Source: Mesorhizobium sp.
GTDB lineage: Bacteria > Pseudomonadota > Alphaproteobacteria > Rhizobiales > Rhizobiaceae
Direction: 5' to 3'
Length of the DNA stretch: 64,000 nt
NCBI RefSeq assembly: GCF_024710845.1
Contig: NZ_JANJTZ010000050.1
Coordinates: forward strand, 1 to 64,000
Of this stretch, positions 8,574 to 16,590 are shown piece by piece. The notes beneath the pieces were generated by a model. It was not told where the DNA came from, searched no databases, and was given only the letters and a program-made list of their open reading frames with translations. Position 1 is the stretch's first letter. Every line of letters begins with the position of its first letter. The position numbers and the translations under genes are program-made.

Positions 8574-8604
8574 TCGACGCCCTTCCGGGCATGACGATCT
8601 TACA

Positions 8605-8636
8605 AAAAGGCCGGCGCTCGCGCCGGCCTTTTCGCA
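8605..8636 (+). terminator. rpmF terminator
   Basis: A perfect 12-bp stem AAAAGGCCGGCG (8605-8616) / CGCCGGCCTTTT (8621-8632) with a CTCG loop, directly downstream of rpmF. The T-tract is TTTTC. Confidence 0.85.
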
Positions 8637-8698
8637 TGCCTTCTTGACGCCGCGTTGCCGGACCGCTCTACAGGCTGCTAACCAGTTCGGAGGTTCGC

Positions 8699-9100
8699 AT
8701 GATAGGCAGCATTCCCCTCCTCGTCGTCCCGTTCGTTCTCTACAACATGGGCCTTATCGGCCTGTTCGGCGGCGGCGCCGATCCGTGGGCGCAGGTACTC
8801 TTCTCGATGCCGATGATGTCGGGCGGCACATGGTCGATGACGCTCGGCGACCTGATGGTGCTGATCGGCCTGATCTTCCTGTTCGTCGAGATCATGAAGT
8901 CGACGCGGACGTCCAGTGCTTCTGTCGTCGATCATCTGCTCTCGACCTTCGTCTTCGTCGCCTTCCTCGTCGAATTCCTGCTGGTGCCCGGAGCTGCGCA
9001 TTCCGTCTTCTTCACGCTGATGCTGATCGCGTTGGTCGACGTTCTTGCCGGCTTCTCGGTCTCCATCCGCTCCGCCGGGCGCGACGTCAACTTTCGCTGA
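8699..9100 (+). CDS. Four-helix inner-membrane protein, unknown
   Basis: A 133-residue protein with about four predicted membrane helices: residues ~4-26, 47-66, 80-98 and 102-120. The N-terminus (MIGSIPLLVVPFVLYNMGLI) is a type found in conserved rhizobial membrane proteins of unknown role. Its stop TGA overlaps the next ATG (ATGA-type, shared A at 9100), so it is translationally coupled to the gamma-glutamyltransferase gene. TTCGGAGG gives a strong ribosome site. No catalytic motif seen. Confidence 0.8.
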   Translation: MIGSIPLLVVPFVLYNMGLIGLFGGGADPWAQVLFSMPMMSGGTWSMTLGDLMVLIGLIFLFVEIMKSTRTSSASVVDHLLSTFVFVAFLVEFLLVPGAAHSVFFTLMLIALVDVLAGFSVSIRSAGRDVNFR

Positions 9101-10686
9101 TGCGCGACTTCCAGCTCCCGGGCCGCTCGCCGGTCATCGCCGAGAACGGCATGGCGGCGACGTCGCATCCGCTCGCGACAGCCGCGGCCATCGACATCCT
9201 GAAATCCGGCGGCAATGCCGTCGATGCGGCCGTCGCGGCCTCCGCCGTGCTGACGGTCATCGAGCCGCACATGACCGGCATCGGCGGCGACTGCTTCGTG
9301 ATCCTGGCCGAGCCGGACGGTTCCGTGCACGGGCTCAACGGGTCCGGCCGGGCGCCCGCGGGTGCGACCGCCGAAGCCTACCGCGACCGCGGCCTCACCG
9401 GGATCCCGGAATTCGGACCCTTGTCGATCACCGTCCCCGGCGCCATCAAGGCATGGGAAACGCTGCTTGCCCGCTTCGGCACGCGCGAGTTCGGCTCTCT
9501 CTTCTCCGATGCCATCCGCTACGCCGAGGAGGGCTACCCGGTCCATGCCCGCGTCGCCTGGGACTGGGCGAGGCAGGTCGAGGCGCTTGCGGCCGACGAA
9601 GGCGGAACCAGGCACTATCTCGTGAATGGCAAAGCGCCCGCTGCCGGCACACGCCATCGCCAGCCGGCGCTGGCAAACACCCTGCGCGCCATCGCCTCGC
9701 AAGGCGCCCGGGCGTTCTACGAGGGGCCGATCGCGGCGGAGATGGCCGCCGTGGTGCAAGCCAAGGGCGGCTACCTCGCCGAGGAGGATCTGGCAGCCGT
9801 CTCGGCCGATTGGGTAACGCCGATCTCGACCCGCTACCGCGGCTACGATGTCTTGGAGATTCCGCCCAACGGCCAGGGCATCACAGCGCTCATCATGCTG
9901 AACCTGATGCGCGAGCTTGGCATCGAGCGGCTGCCACCCGACAGTGCCGAACGCTACCATCTCGAAATCGAGGCGGGCCGCATCGCCTATTCGGTGCTGC
10001 ACCGCGAAGTGTCGGATCCCGCCACGATGAAGGTCGCGGTCGAAACCGTGCTTGCTGACGATTTTACCCGGGAGATCGCCCGCCAGTTCGAACCCGGCCG
10101 GCGCAATCCGGCGATCGCCTTCCCGAAGAACCCCTCGTCCGACACGATCTATCTCACCGTCGTCGACCGCGACCGCCGCGCGATCTCCTTCATCAACTCG
10201 ACCTACGACGCCTTCGGCTCGGGGGTCGTCACGCCGCAATCGGGCATTGCGCTGCAGAACCGCGGCGCCTGCTTCAACCTGGTCGCAGGTCATCCCAACG
10301 AGATCGGCCCGCGCAAGCGGCCGTTGCACACGATCATCCCCGCCATGGCGATGAAGGACGGCCGCGCCTTCGCCTCGTTCGGTGTGATGGGAGGCGACTT
10401 CCAGCCGATGGGCCACGCCCATGTCTTTTCGAACCTTGTCGACTTCGGGATGGACCCTCAGGCGGCGATCGACCACCCGCGCCTGTTCTGGGGTGAGGAC
10501 GGCGTGATGGATGCCGAGACTGGTGTTTCGTCCGCGATACGCGAGGGAATGGCCGCGCGCGGCCATCTGGTGCGCGACGCCGCACGGCCGCATGGCGGCG
10601 GCCAGATGATCGTCATCGACGAGGCGAACGGCTTCCTGGTCGGCGGATCGGACCCGCGCAAGGACGGCTGCGCCCTGGGGTGGTGA
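9100..10686 (+). CDS. ggt: Gamma-glutamyltransferase-family Ntn hydrolase
   Basis: A 528-residue Ntn-hydrolase of the gamma-glutamyltranspeptidase family, acting on glutathione or other gamma-glutamyl compounds. The family start is at 'AATSHPLATAAAIDILKSGG'. The self-cleavage/nucleophile threonine aligns with T349 in 'SSDTIYLTVVD', where many family members have TTH. 'NSTYDAFGSGVV' and 'GGDFQPMGHAHVFSN' follow as expected. No signal peptide is seen, so it is likely cytoplasmic, as in many rhizobial homologues. Coupled to the upstream membrane gene. Confidence 0.9.
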   Translation: MRDFQLPGRSPVIAENGMAATSHPLATAAAIDILKSGGNAVDAAVAASAVLTVIEPHMTGIGGDCFVILAEPDGSVHGLNGSGRAPAGATAEAYRDRGLTGIPEFGPLSITVPGAIKAWETLLARFGTREFGSLFSDAIRYAEEGYPVHARVAWDWARQVEALAADEGGTRHYLVNGKAPAAGTRHRQPALANTLRAIASQGARAFYEGPIAAEMAAVVQAKGGYLAEEDLAAVSADWVTPISTRYRGYDVLEIPPNGQGITALIMLNLMRELGIERLPPDSAERYHLEIEAGRIAYSVLHREVSDPATMKVAVETVLADDFTREIARQFEPGRRNPAIAFPKNPSSDTIYLTVVDRDRRAISFINSTYDAFGSGVVTPQSGIALQNRGACFNLVAGHPNEIGPRKRPLHTIIPAMAMKDGRAFASFGVMGGDFQPMGHAHVFSNLVDFGMDPQAAIDHPRLFWGEDGVMDAETGVSSAIREGMAARGHLVRDAARPHGGGQMIVIDEANGFLVGGSDPRKDGCALGW

Positions 10687-10695
10687 GTGCGCGTC

Positions 10696-10721
10696 TCCTT
10701 CTCCCACAAGGGGGAGAAGGA
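10696..10721. repeat. Intergenic palindrome, GGGAGAAGG type
   Basis: TCCTTCTCCC / GGGAGAAGGA arms flank a short loop, between the convergent ggt and phaR genes. The same element occurs at 32333-32360, so it is a dispersed repeat. It could also act as a two-way terminator. Confidence 0.7.
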
Positions 10722-10729
10722 CCGCCACT

Positions 10730-11329
10730 CTACTTCCCCAACTGCTCCAGCTTGCGCTGCATCGCGGCGATCTGCTCCTTGAGATCGGCGAGCTCGTCGG
10801 ACTTCTTCGCCTTCGGCGCTTCCTCCGGCTCGGGCGCCGTGGTGCCGGCCGACGGGAAGGCGGTGAACATGCGCATGGCGTTCTGGAAGATCTCCATGTT
10901 CCGCCGCGTCTGTTCCTCGATCGCCTTCATCGATGTCGGCATGTTGATGAGATCGATCGGCGCCTTCCCGAACGTCGCCTTCATCTGCTCGCGGAAGCGT
11001 TCCTGTTCCTTGGTGAAGGCCTGCATCGACTGTTCGAGGAAGCTCGGCACGATCATCTGCATCTGGTCGCCGTAGAAGGCGATGAGCTGGCGCAGGAACG
11101 AGATCGGCAGCATGTTCTGCCCATCCTTGTTCTCGAGCTCGAAGATGATCTGGGTAAGGACGGGATGGGTGATGTCGTCGCCCGTCTTGGCGTCCTGGAC
11201 GTTGAACTCCTCGCCCTTCTTGACCATCTCGGCGAGATCTTCCAGCGTCACGTAGGTGCTGGTGCCCGTATTGTACAGGCGGCGGTTGGCGTATTTCTTG
11301 ATGACGATCGGATCGCCCTTTACGGCCAT
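10730..11329 (-). CDS. phaR: PHB synthesis repressor PhaR
   Basis: A 199-residue PhaR. The N-terminal DNA-binding domain (IVIKKYANRRLYNTGTSTYVTLEDLA, in part residues 8-33) is followed by PHB-accumulation domains (residues ~70-150), a linker, and a C-terminal coiled coil (DLKEQIAAMQRKLEQLG). It represses phasin and PHB genes and is released when it binds nascent PHB granules. The ATG at 11329 has GGGAGGG upstream. It is divergent from phaA, as in many rhizobia. Confidence 0.95.
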   Translation of the reverse strand: MAVKGDPIVIKKYANRRLYNTGTSTYVTLEDLAEMVKKGEEFNVQDAKTGDDITHPVLTQIIFELENKDGQNMLPISFLRQLIAFYGDQMQMIVPSFLEQSMQAFTKEQERFREQMKATFGKAPIDLINMPTSMKAIEEQTRRNMEIFQNAMRMFTAFPSAGTTAPEPEEAPKAKKSDELADLKEQIAAMQRKLEQLGK

Positions 11330-11385
11330 CGAGGCCCTCCCAATATGACCGTTCCGTTGAGTGGGCGGCCGGCTGCGCTCAATTG

Positions 11386-11436
11386 CTGCACAGAGGATAT
11401 GCGCAAAACCAGACCAATTGAAAGCGCTTTGTGCAG
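11386..11436. promoter_or_regulatory. Candidate PhaR operator in phaR-phaA intergenic region
   Basis: CTGCACA (11386-11392) and TGTGCAG (11430-11436) are inverted copies 37 bp apart in the divergent phaR/phaA region. PhaR homologues bind CTGC/GCAG-type sites, so these may be spaced half-sites for autoregulation. This is weak evidence: spacing is wide. Confidence 0.35.
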
Positions 11437-11612
11437 TGCGTGAAACCGTCATGCGCTGCGGCAAGTCCCGGACAGGAAAGGAGAACTCAGCCTGACCGGG
11501 TCGCCGGGGACCAAACGCTACCATTTTCCGGTTTGACTCGGATGTCGGAAAGGGCAAGAAAGTCGCGATCCTGCGGCGTCCGTCCGAGGCGCCGGTTCTT
11601 CGGAGATGCCCA

Positions 11613-12797
11613 ATGTCCTCTTCCCCCTCCATCGTCGTCGCTTCCGCCGCCCGTACTCCGGTCGGCTCCTTCAACGGCGCCTTCGCCGCAACGCCCGCCC
11701 ATGAGCTTGGCGCAATCGTGATCAAGGAGGTGCTCGCGCGTGCAGGCGTCGACGCACGAGAGGTCGACGAAGTCATCCTCGGTCAGGTGCTGACCGCCGG
11801 CGCCGGCCAGAACCCGGCCCGCCAGGCCTCAATCGCAGCCGGCCTGCCGATCGAGACGACCGCCTGGGGCCTCAACCAGGTCTGCGGCTCGGGCCTGCGC
11901 ACCATCGCCATCGGCATGCAGCAGATCGCCAACGGCGACGCCAGGGTGATCGTCGCCGGTGGCCAGGAATCGATGTCGCTGTCGCCCCACTGCCAGCACC
12001 TGCGCGCCGGCACCAAGATGGGCGACATCAAGCTCATCGACACCATGATCAAGGACGGGCTGTGGGACGCCTTCAACGGCTACCACATGGGCAACACGGC
12101 CGAGAACGTCGCCCGCCAGTTCCAGATCACCCGAGAGGCCCAGGACGAGTTCGCCGTCGGCTCGCAGAACAAGGCCGAGGCCGCGCAGAAAGCCGGAAAG
12201 TTCAAGAACGAGATCGTCGCCGTCACGCTCAAGGGCCGCAAGGGCGACACGATCGTCGACAGCGACGAATATATCCGCCATGGCGCGACGATCGATGCCA
12301 TGCAGAAGCTGAAGCCCGCCTTCGACAAGGAAGGCTCCGTCACCGCCGCCAATGCCTCGGGCCTGAATGACGGCGCGGCCGCCGTGCTGCTGATGACCGA
12401 GGAAGAAGCCATGAAGCGCGGCATCACCCCGCTCGCCCGCATCGTGTCCTGGGCGACCGCCGGCGTCGATCCGTCGATCATGGGCACCGGCCCGATCCCT
12501 GCCTCGAAGAAGGCGCTGGAAAAGGCCGGCTGGTCCGTGTCGGACCTCGACCTCGTCGAGGCGAACGAGGCCTTCGCCGCGCAGGCCTGCGCGGTCAACA
12601 AGGGGCTCGGCTGGGATCCGTCGATCGTCAACGTCAACGGCGGCGCGATCGCCATCGGCCACCCGATCGGTGCGTCGGGCGCGCGCATCTTCAACACGCT
12701 GGTCTACGAGATGCGCCGCCGCGGCGCCAAGAAGGGCCTCGCCACGCTGTGCATCGGCGGCGGCATGGGCGTCGCGATGTGCGTCGAAGCGATGTAG
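11613..12797 (+). CDS. phaA: Acetyl-CoA acetyltransferase (beta-ketothiolase)
   Basis: A 394-residue thiolase that condenses two acetyl-CoA to acetoacetyl-CoA, the first step of PHB synthesis. Catalytic residues are visible: C91 in [10 protein letters not shown]350 in [10 protein letters not shown] and C380 in [13 protein letters not shown] precedes the ATG. It is followed by a small secreted-protein ORF and then phaB, with phaR divergent upstream; no PHB synthase gene (phaC) is in the window. Confidence 0.95.
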   Translation: MSSSPSIVVASAARTPVGSFNGAFAATPAHELGAIVIKEVLARAGVDAREVDEVILGQVLTAGAGQNPARQASIAAGLPIETTAWGLNQVCGSGLRTIAIGMQQIANGDARVIVAGGQESMSLSPHCQHLRAGTKMGDIKLIDTMIKDGLWDAFNGYHMGNTAENVARQFQITREAQDEFAVGSQNKAEAAQKAGKFKNEIVAVTLKGRKGDTIVDSDEYIRHGATIDAMQKLKPAFDKEGSVTAANASGLNDGAAAVLLMTEEEAMKRGITPLARIVSWATAGVDPSIMGTGPIPASKKALEKAGWSVSDLDLVEANEAFAAQACAVNKGLGWDPSIVNVNGGAIAIGHPIGASGARIFNTLVYEMRRRGAKKGLATLCIGGGMGVAMCVEAM

Positions 12798-12812
12798 TTG
12801 GCTCGGTTCGGG

Positions 12813-13163
12813 ATGGTGCGAACGGTTGCGGTCGCCTCACTTCTGGCATGCGTTTGCATCGGCGAATCGGAAGCAGACGAGAGCAGGCTTCACAAGACTG
12901 CCGACTGTATGTTCGAGCACGCAACGGATGCAGACCTCGACGTTCTGAAAAACATGATCGTCGCCGGAATCGAAGAGGACTCGTCTTCGCTCAAAGGGTT
13001 GGCAATGATTGTCGTGGGAAGCGTTGCCCGTCTTGCCACGGTCGATTGCGACTACCCTGTCACTGAGCTCGGCACGCAGGAATTCAAGACGATTTCCAAC
13101 CTGTATGGACAGAGAGTCGGTGAGAAAGTCATGCAAGATGCTTTCTCCAGGTTGAACCAGTAG
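12813..13163 (+). CDS. Small secreted protein between phaA and phaB
   Basis: A 116-residue protein from the ATG at 12813; a TTG at 12798 immediately after the phaA stop is an alternative. The N-terminus (MVRTVAVASLLACVCIGESEA) looks like a signal peptide. The mature part has two cysteines (in 'TADCMFEH' and 'TVDCDYP') that could form a disulfide. The stretch is poorer in G+C (roughly low 50s) than phaA and phaB, which suggests a later insertion into the pha operon. Family not recognised; function unknown. Confidence 0.65.
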   Translation: MVRTVAVASLLACVCIGESEADESRLHKTADCMFEHATDADLDVLKNMIVAGIEEDSSSLKGLAMIVVGSVARLATVDCDYPVTELGTQEFKTISNLYGQRVGEKVMQDAFSRLNQ

Positions 13164-13198
13164 GCGACAACAAGGCTAGCACAGGGGAGGAACTTCAA

Positions 13199-13921
13199 AT
13201 GGCACGCGTAGCACTGGTCACGGGCGGGTCCCGCGGCATCGGGGCGGCTATCTCGGTCGCGTTGAGGGACGCCGGCTACAAGGTCGCGGCGAACTATGCC
13301 GGCAATGACGAGGCCGCAGCCGCCTTCAAGGCCGAGACCGGCATTCCGGTCTACAAGTGGTCGGTGGCTGAATACGACGCCTGCGTCGCCGGCATCGCCA
13401 AGGTCGAAGCCGACCTCGGCCCCATCGACGTGCTCGTGAACAATGCCGGGATCACTCGCGACGCGATGTTCCACCGCATGACCCGCGAACAGTGGAGCGA
13501 GGTGATCAACACCAACCTCAATGGCGCCTTCAACATGACGCATCCGATCTGGACCGGCATGCGCGACCGCAAGTTCGGCCGGGTGATCACCATTTCCTCG
13601 ATCAACGGCCAGAAGGGCCAGATGGGCCAGGCGAACTATTCGGCGGCGAAGGCCGGCGACATCGGCTTCACCAAGGCGCTCGCCCAGGAAGGCGCCAAGG
13701 CTGGCATCACTGTCAACGTCATCTGTCCCGGCTATATCGGCACCGACATGGTGATGGCCGTGCCGGAAAAGGTGCGCGAATCGATCATCGCCCAGATCCC
13801 GGTCGGTCGGCTGGGAGAGCCGTCGGAAATCGCGCGTTGCGTGGTCTTCCTGGCGTCCGACGAGGCCGGATTCATCACCGGATCGACGCTCACCGCCAAC
13901 GGCGGCCAGTACATCGTCTGA
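13199..13921 (+). CDS. phaB: Acetoacetyl-CoA reductase
   Basis: A 240-residue SDR that reduces acetoacetyl-CoA to (R)-3-hydroxybutyryl-CoA with NADPH. It shows TGGSRGIG at the cofactor site, NNAG, SSINGQKGQMGQ (the PhaB-type loop) and the catalytic Y147-SAAK151. GGGGAGG lies 8 nt before the ATG. Second step of the PHB pathway, downstream of phaA. Confidence 0.95.
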   Translation: MARVALVTGGSRGIGAAISVALRDAGYKVAANYAGNDEAAAAFKAETGIPVYKWSVAEYDACVAGIAKVEADLGPIDVLVNNAGITRDAMFHRMTREQWSEVINTNLNGAFNMTHPIWTGMRDRKFGRVITISSINGQKGQMGQANYSAAKAGDIGFTKALAQEGAKAGITVNVICPGYIGTDMVMAVPEKVRESIIAQIPVGRLGEPSEIARCVVFLASDEAGFITGSTLTANGGQYIV

Positions 13922-13955
13922 GACATCCGTCCAACGTCTGAGACATCCATCCAAC
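13916..13955. repeat. Tandem 20-bp duplication over the phaB stop
   Basis: Two consecutive copies of GTCTGAGACATCC(G/A)TCCAAC, differing by one base. The first copy (13916-13935) contains the phaB stop codon and the second is 13936-13955. Confidence 0.9.
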
Positions 13956-13956
13956 G

Positions 13957-14062
13957 CCGTCATCCTCGGGCTTGACCCGAGGATCTGCTGCGTTCGTCAG
14001 GAATGGCACCGACATTGCGCAGAGCCGTGGTAGATCCTCGGGACAAGCCCGAGGATGACGAC
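13957..14062. repeat. Paired palindromic intergenic element
   Basis: The left arm 13959-13985 reads GTCATCCTCGGGCTTGACCC then GAGGATC. The right arm 14033-14059 is its near-perfect inverted copy (GATCCTCGGGACAAGCCCGA, then GGATGAC). Each arm is itself a small hairpin (CCTCGGG...CCCGAGG). A third copy lies at 21808-21836. The element type is widespread between genes of Mesorhizobium-like genomes. Confidence 0.85.
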
Positions 14063-14080
14063 CTGCTGCGAGTCAAAGGC

Positions 14081-14248
14081 TCAGCCGAGGATGTCCTTGC
14101 GGGCCCAGTAGAGCAGTTCCGAGCGGTCGGCGCGCATGTCGGACAGGTCGCGGTTCGACAGCGAATTGATCTCGGCCACGGTGCGATTGTAGCGGCGCTG
14201 CTTTTCGATGCGGTGCTGGGCGCGGGAAATGAGATCGTTCAGGATCAT
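14081..14248 (-). CDS. DUF1127 small protein
   Basis: A 55-residue protein starting MILNDLISRAQHRIEKQRRY, with the DUF1127 core 'RTVAEINSLSNRDLSDMRADRSEL' (split pattern of basic helix, LSxLSxRxLxDM, then an R-S-E/D turn) ending WARKDILG. AAGGAA precedes the ATG at 14248. DUF1127 proteins in alphaproteobacteria are small arginine-rich proteins tied to RNA-level regulation and to phosphate, carbon or stress physiology. A palindrome about 100 bp upstream (14346-14360) may control it. Confidence 0.88.
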   Translation of the reverse strand: MILNDLISRAQHRIEKQRRYNRTVAEINSLSNRDLSDMRADRSELLYWARKDILG

Positions 14249-14345
14249 GATACGGTTCCTTGCATGAAGGGCCTTTCGGCCCGTGCGTGGTTCCTCCCGT
14301 ATGCGTTCAGCCTCTCATATGGGTGCGGCGAATGAAATCCGGAAA

Positions 14346-14360
14346 TGCTGCAGTGCAGCA
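14346..14360. promoter_or_regulatory. 15-bp palindrome, PhaR-like operator
   Basis: TGCTGCAGTGCAGCA is a perfect palindrome around one base. It contains CTGC-AGT-GCAG, which resembles the CTGC-N3-4-GCAG motif reported for PhaR of Paracoccus. It lies upstream of the DUF1127 gene (minus strand) and beyond the 3' end of the PPOX gene. Confidence 0.45.
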
Positions 14361-14419
14361 ATGCGCGGTGCGCATGGCTCGGTTAACCGGCTGGCAAACA
14401 TTCGCTCCGGAGTAGCCCC

Positions 14420-15034
14420 TCACCACATCGATTTCGCATAGGCGTTATCAAGCCAGGTATCCATCGCCTCCGCCGACTGATCGAGCGCCAGCTGGTCTTT
14501 CAGGATTTGTCCCAGCGTGGGCATCGAAGCGCGGGCGGGCCATGTCTCGGGATACCACAGCTGCGACCGCATGAAGGCCTTCGCGCAATGCATGTAGGCG
14601 GCTTCGACCTCGACCAGGATGACCGACTGCGGCAGCTTGCCGTCGACCTCGAAGCGGGCGCGCAGACCGTCGTCGGCCGTGATCTTCGCCCTGCCGTTGA
14701 TGCGCAGCGTCTCGTCCATGCCGGGGATGAGGAACAGCAGGCCGATCGACGGCTCGGCGAGCAGGTTTTCCAGAGTGTCGAGACGGTTGTTGCCGGGCCT
14801 GTCCGGGATGGCGACGGTGCCACTATCGAGCACGGCGACGAAGCCCGGCCGGTCGCCCTTGGGCGTCACGTCCGCGTGGCCCTTGCCGTCCGAGGTGCCG
14901 ATCAGCACGAAAGGACTGCGCCCGATGAACGAGACGCAATGGCTGTCGAGCGCCTTCAGCTCCTTGCGCAGGGAATTCTCGCTTGCCGGCTTGTAGACAC
15001 GGCGCAGTTCGTCGCGCGAGGTGATGAAATGCAC
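14420..15034 (-). CDS. PPOX-class FMN-dependent flavoprotein
   Basis: A 204-residue protein of the pyridoxamine-5'-phosphate-oxidase-like split-barrel class (MSMEG_1061/DR_2398 type). Visible signatures are 'LIGTSDGKGHADVTPKGDRPGF', shown here as a run from GTSDGKG to PKGDRPG, then 'IPDRPGNNRLDTLENLL' and 'GLLFLIPGMDETLRINGRA'. The start is GTG at 15034 with GGGAG upstream. Members bind FMN or F420, and the substrate is unknown. Not a true PdxH. Confidence 0.85.
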   Translation of the reverse strand: MHFITSRDELRRVYKPASENSLRKELKALDSHCVSFIGRSPFVLIGTSDGKGHADVTPKGDRPGFVAVLDSGTVAIPDRPGNNRLDTLENLLAEPSIGLLFLIPGMDETLRINGRAKITADDGLRARFEVDGKLPQSVILVEVEAAYMHCAKAFMRSQLWYPETWPARASMPTLGQILKDQLALDQSAEAMDTWLDNAYAKSMW

Positions 15035-15120
15035 TGTCGGTCTCCCGGTTTGGACGGCCGATAATGCCAATCGGCGGTGCGGCGCGCCAGCCATTGACGG
15101 GCGGCGCGCCGACACTCCTG

Positions 15121-15810
15121 TCAGTCGTCGCCGAAGATCGCCTTGTGCACGACGCCGGCAATCGCCGCGCCCACGATCGGCGCCACCCAGAACAGCCAGA
15201 GCTGCGCCAGCGCCGGACCGTCGGCGAACAGCGCAACGCCGGTCGAACGGGCGGGATTGACCGAGGTGTTGGTCACCGGGATCGACACCAGATGGATCAG
15301 CGTCAGCGCTAGGCCGATCGCGATCGGGGCGAAACCGGCCGGAACCCGCCCATGCGTCGCGCCGAGAATGATCATCAGGAACATGAAGGTCATGACGACT
15401 TCCATGACCAGCGCGGCGCCGAGTGAGAACTTGCCGGGCGACGCGTCTCCGTAGCCGTTCGACGCGAAACCGCCGACGCCGGCGAAATCCGCCTTGCCGC
15501 TGACGATGAAGTAGAGCACCGCGGCCGCCACGATCGCGCCGACGAGCTGGGCGATCACGTAGGGGATCAGATCCTTGGTCGGAAAGCGGCCCGCGGCGAG
15601 AAGACCTACGGACACTGCCGGATTGAAATGCCCGCCCGAAATGCCGCCGACGGCGTAGGCCATCGTCAGGACCGTGAGGCCGAAGGCGAGCGACACGCCA
15701 AGCAGGCCGATGCCGACATCGGGGAAGGCCGCGGCGAGAACGGCGCTGCCGCAGCCTCCGAAGACGAGCCAGAAAGTGCCGAGAAATTCGGCGAAGAGAC
15801 GCTTCTGCAT
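15121..15810 (-). CDS. aqpZ: Aquaporin Z
   Basis: A 229-residue MIP-family water channel with six membrane helices and two NPA loops (N63-P-A65 and N185-P-A187). The arginine after the second NPA (NPARS) and overall length fit a water-selective AqpZ rather than GlpF. The ATG at 15810 has GGAGGGG upstream. It stands alone. Confidence 0.95.
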   Translation of the reverse strand: MQKRLFAEFLGTFWLVFGGCGSAVLAAAFPDVGIGLLGVSLAFGLTVLTMAYAVGGISGGHFNPAVSVGLLAAGRFPTKDLIPYVIAQLVGAIVAAAVLYFIVSGKADFAGVGGFASNGYGDASPGKFSLGAALVMEVVMTFMFLMIILGATHGRVPAGFAPIAIGLALTLIHLVSIPVTNTSVNPARSTGVALFADGPALAQLWLFWVAPIVGAAIAGVVHKAIFGDD

Positions 15811-16084
15811 GAACCCCTCCATAGGAGCATATGGCGATATGGGCCGGCGCGCGCCGGCCGGCCGCGCGAGGGCCGGGCGGCTGACGCAAGGAGAGTCACG
15901 GTTTTTCCCTTGCGACAAGATCGGCTGGCGGATCAGGCCGCCGATCCGCCAACAACGCTGTGGACGCTTGCCCGAGGTGCCGCTGGTGTCCCGTTTCGGA
16001 GCAGGATGGTTAATGTCCGGGAGGAATCGGATAAGTTGCAGCGGAGTGCGGCGAGCCCATTAGTCCCCCTCGGCACTGGGAACA

Positions 16085-16172
16085 CCAGATGTTGCCGTGA
16101 ACGGACCGGAAACCTGGCGCGGAAGCTGATTCGTCGATGATTCGTTCCGGGTTTGACCGCATCGTTAACGCA
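16085..16172. repeat. Direct repeat copy A (GATTCG module)
   Basis: Blocks GTTGCCGTGAACGGACC (16091), GATTCG (16128), GATTCGTTCC (16139) and GTTAACGC (16164) recur 281 bp downstream with identical spacing (37, 48 and 73 nt from the first block). Confidence 0.75.
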
Positions 16173-16365
16173 AGTCGCCGCGCCGGCCCCGTTCCGCTTA
16201 ATCTCCGGTTCATCTTTCTTAATGATTTCATAAGTTTGACCGCAGATGCGTGTCGCCTTGCTGACCGGATCAAGGCGACCCGGCCGAAACGTTAACACCG
16301 GGCCGACCAAGTCCCGGCCGGACGCCTTGACGATTCTGCATGTGGTGAGAAATCCTGATTCAAAT

Positions 16366-16453
16366 CAACATGTTGCGGTGAACAGAACATGAATCTGATC
16401 GAGTCAGTGATTCGTAGCTGATTCGTTCCAGACTCGTTCCGGTTGTTAACGCG
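16366..16453. repeat. Direct repeat copy B (GATTCG module)
   Basis: The matching blocks are GTTGCGGTGAACAGAAC (16372), GATTCG (16409), GATTCGTTCC (16420) and GTTAACGC (16445). The intervening sequence has diverged while block spacing is exact, which suggests selection on the blocks or on their geometry. Confidence 0.75.
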
Positions 16454-16590
16454 TGCCGTCCGGGCGAGCGCCTATCGTGAGCGCCGCGGCGTTGTGCCGG
16501 CCCCACGCCTGCCTATATTGGGGTGAAAGTCGGTTCTTCCGCCGGCTGTGCCGCGCAGGCTCAAACGGTGCGCCAAGGCCTCCCTGACCG

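Larger units (their letters stand above)
15811..16590. other. 780-bp intergenic region, repeat and GANTC rich
   Basis: No convincing gene is visible. It holds the palindrome 15842-15859 (GGCCGGCGCGCGCCGGCC), an inverted repeat GGCGGATC/GATCCGCC (15927-15950), a 9-bp hairpin GTCGCCTTG/CAAGGCGAC (16252-16279), and two diverged copies of an 85-bp direct repeat (listed separately). There are three GTTAAC sites and at least eight GANTC (CcrM) sites between 16120 and 16440. A TTAA-N7-TTCA near-CtrA box lies at 16198-16212. It may carry the helicase promoter and possibly an unannotated RNA. Confidence 0.5.

Noticed and set aside
15811-16590. Chromosome origin of replication
   Set aside because: GANTC and near-CtrA sites are present, but I saw no cluster of DnaA boxes and no hemE/parAB context.
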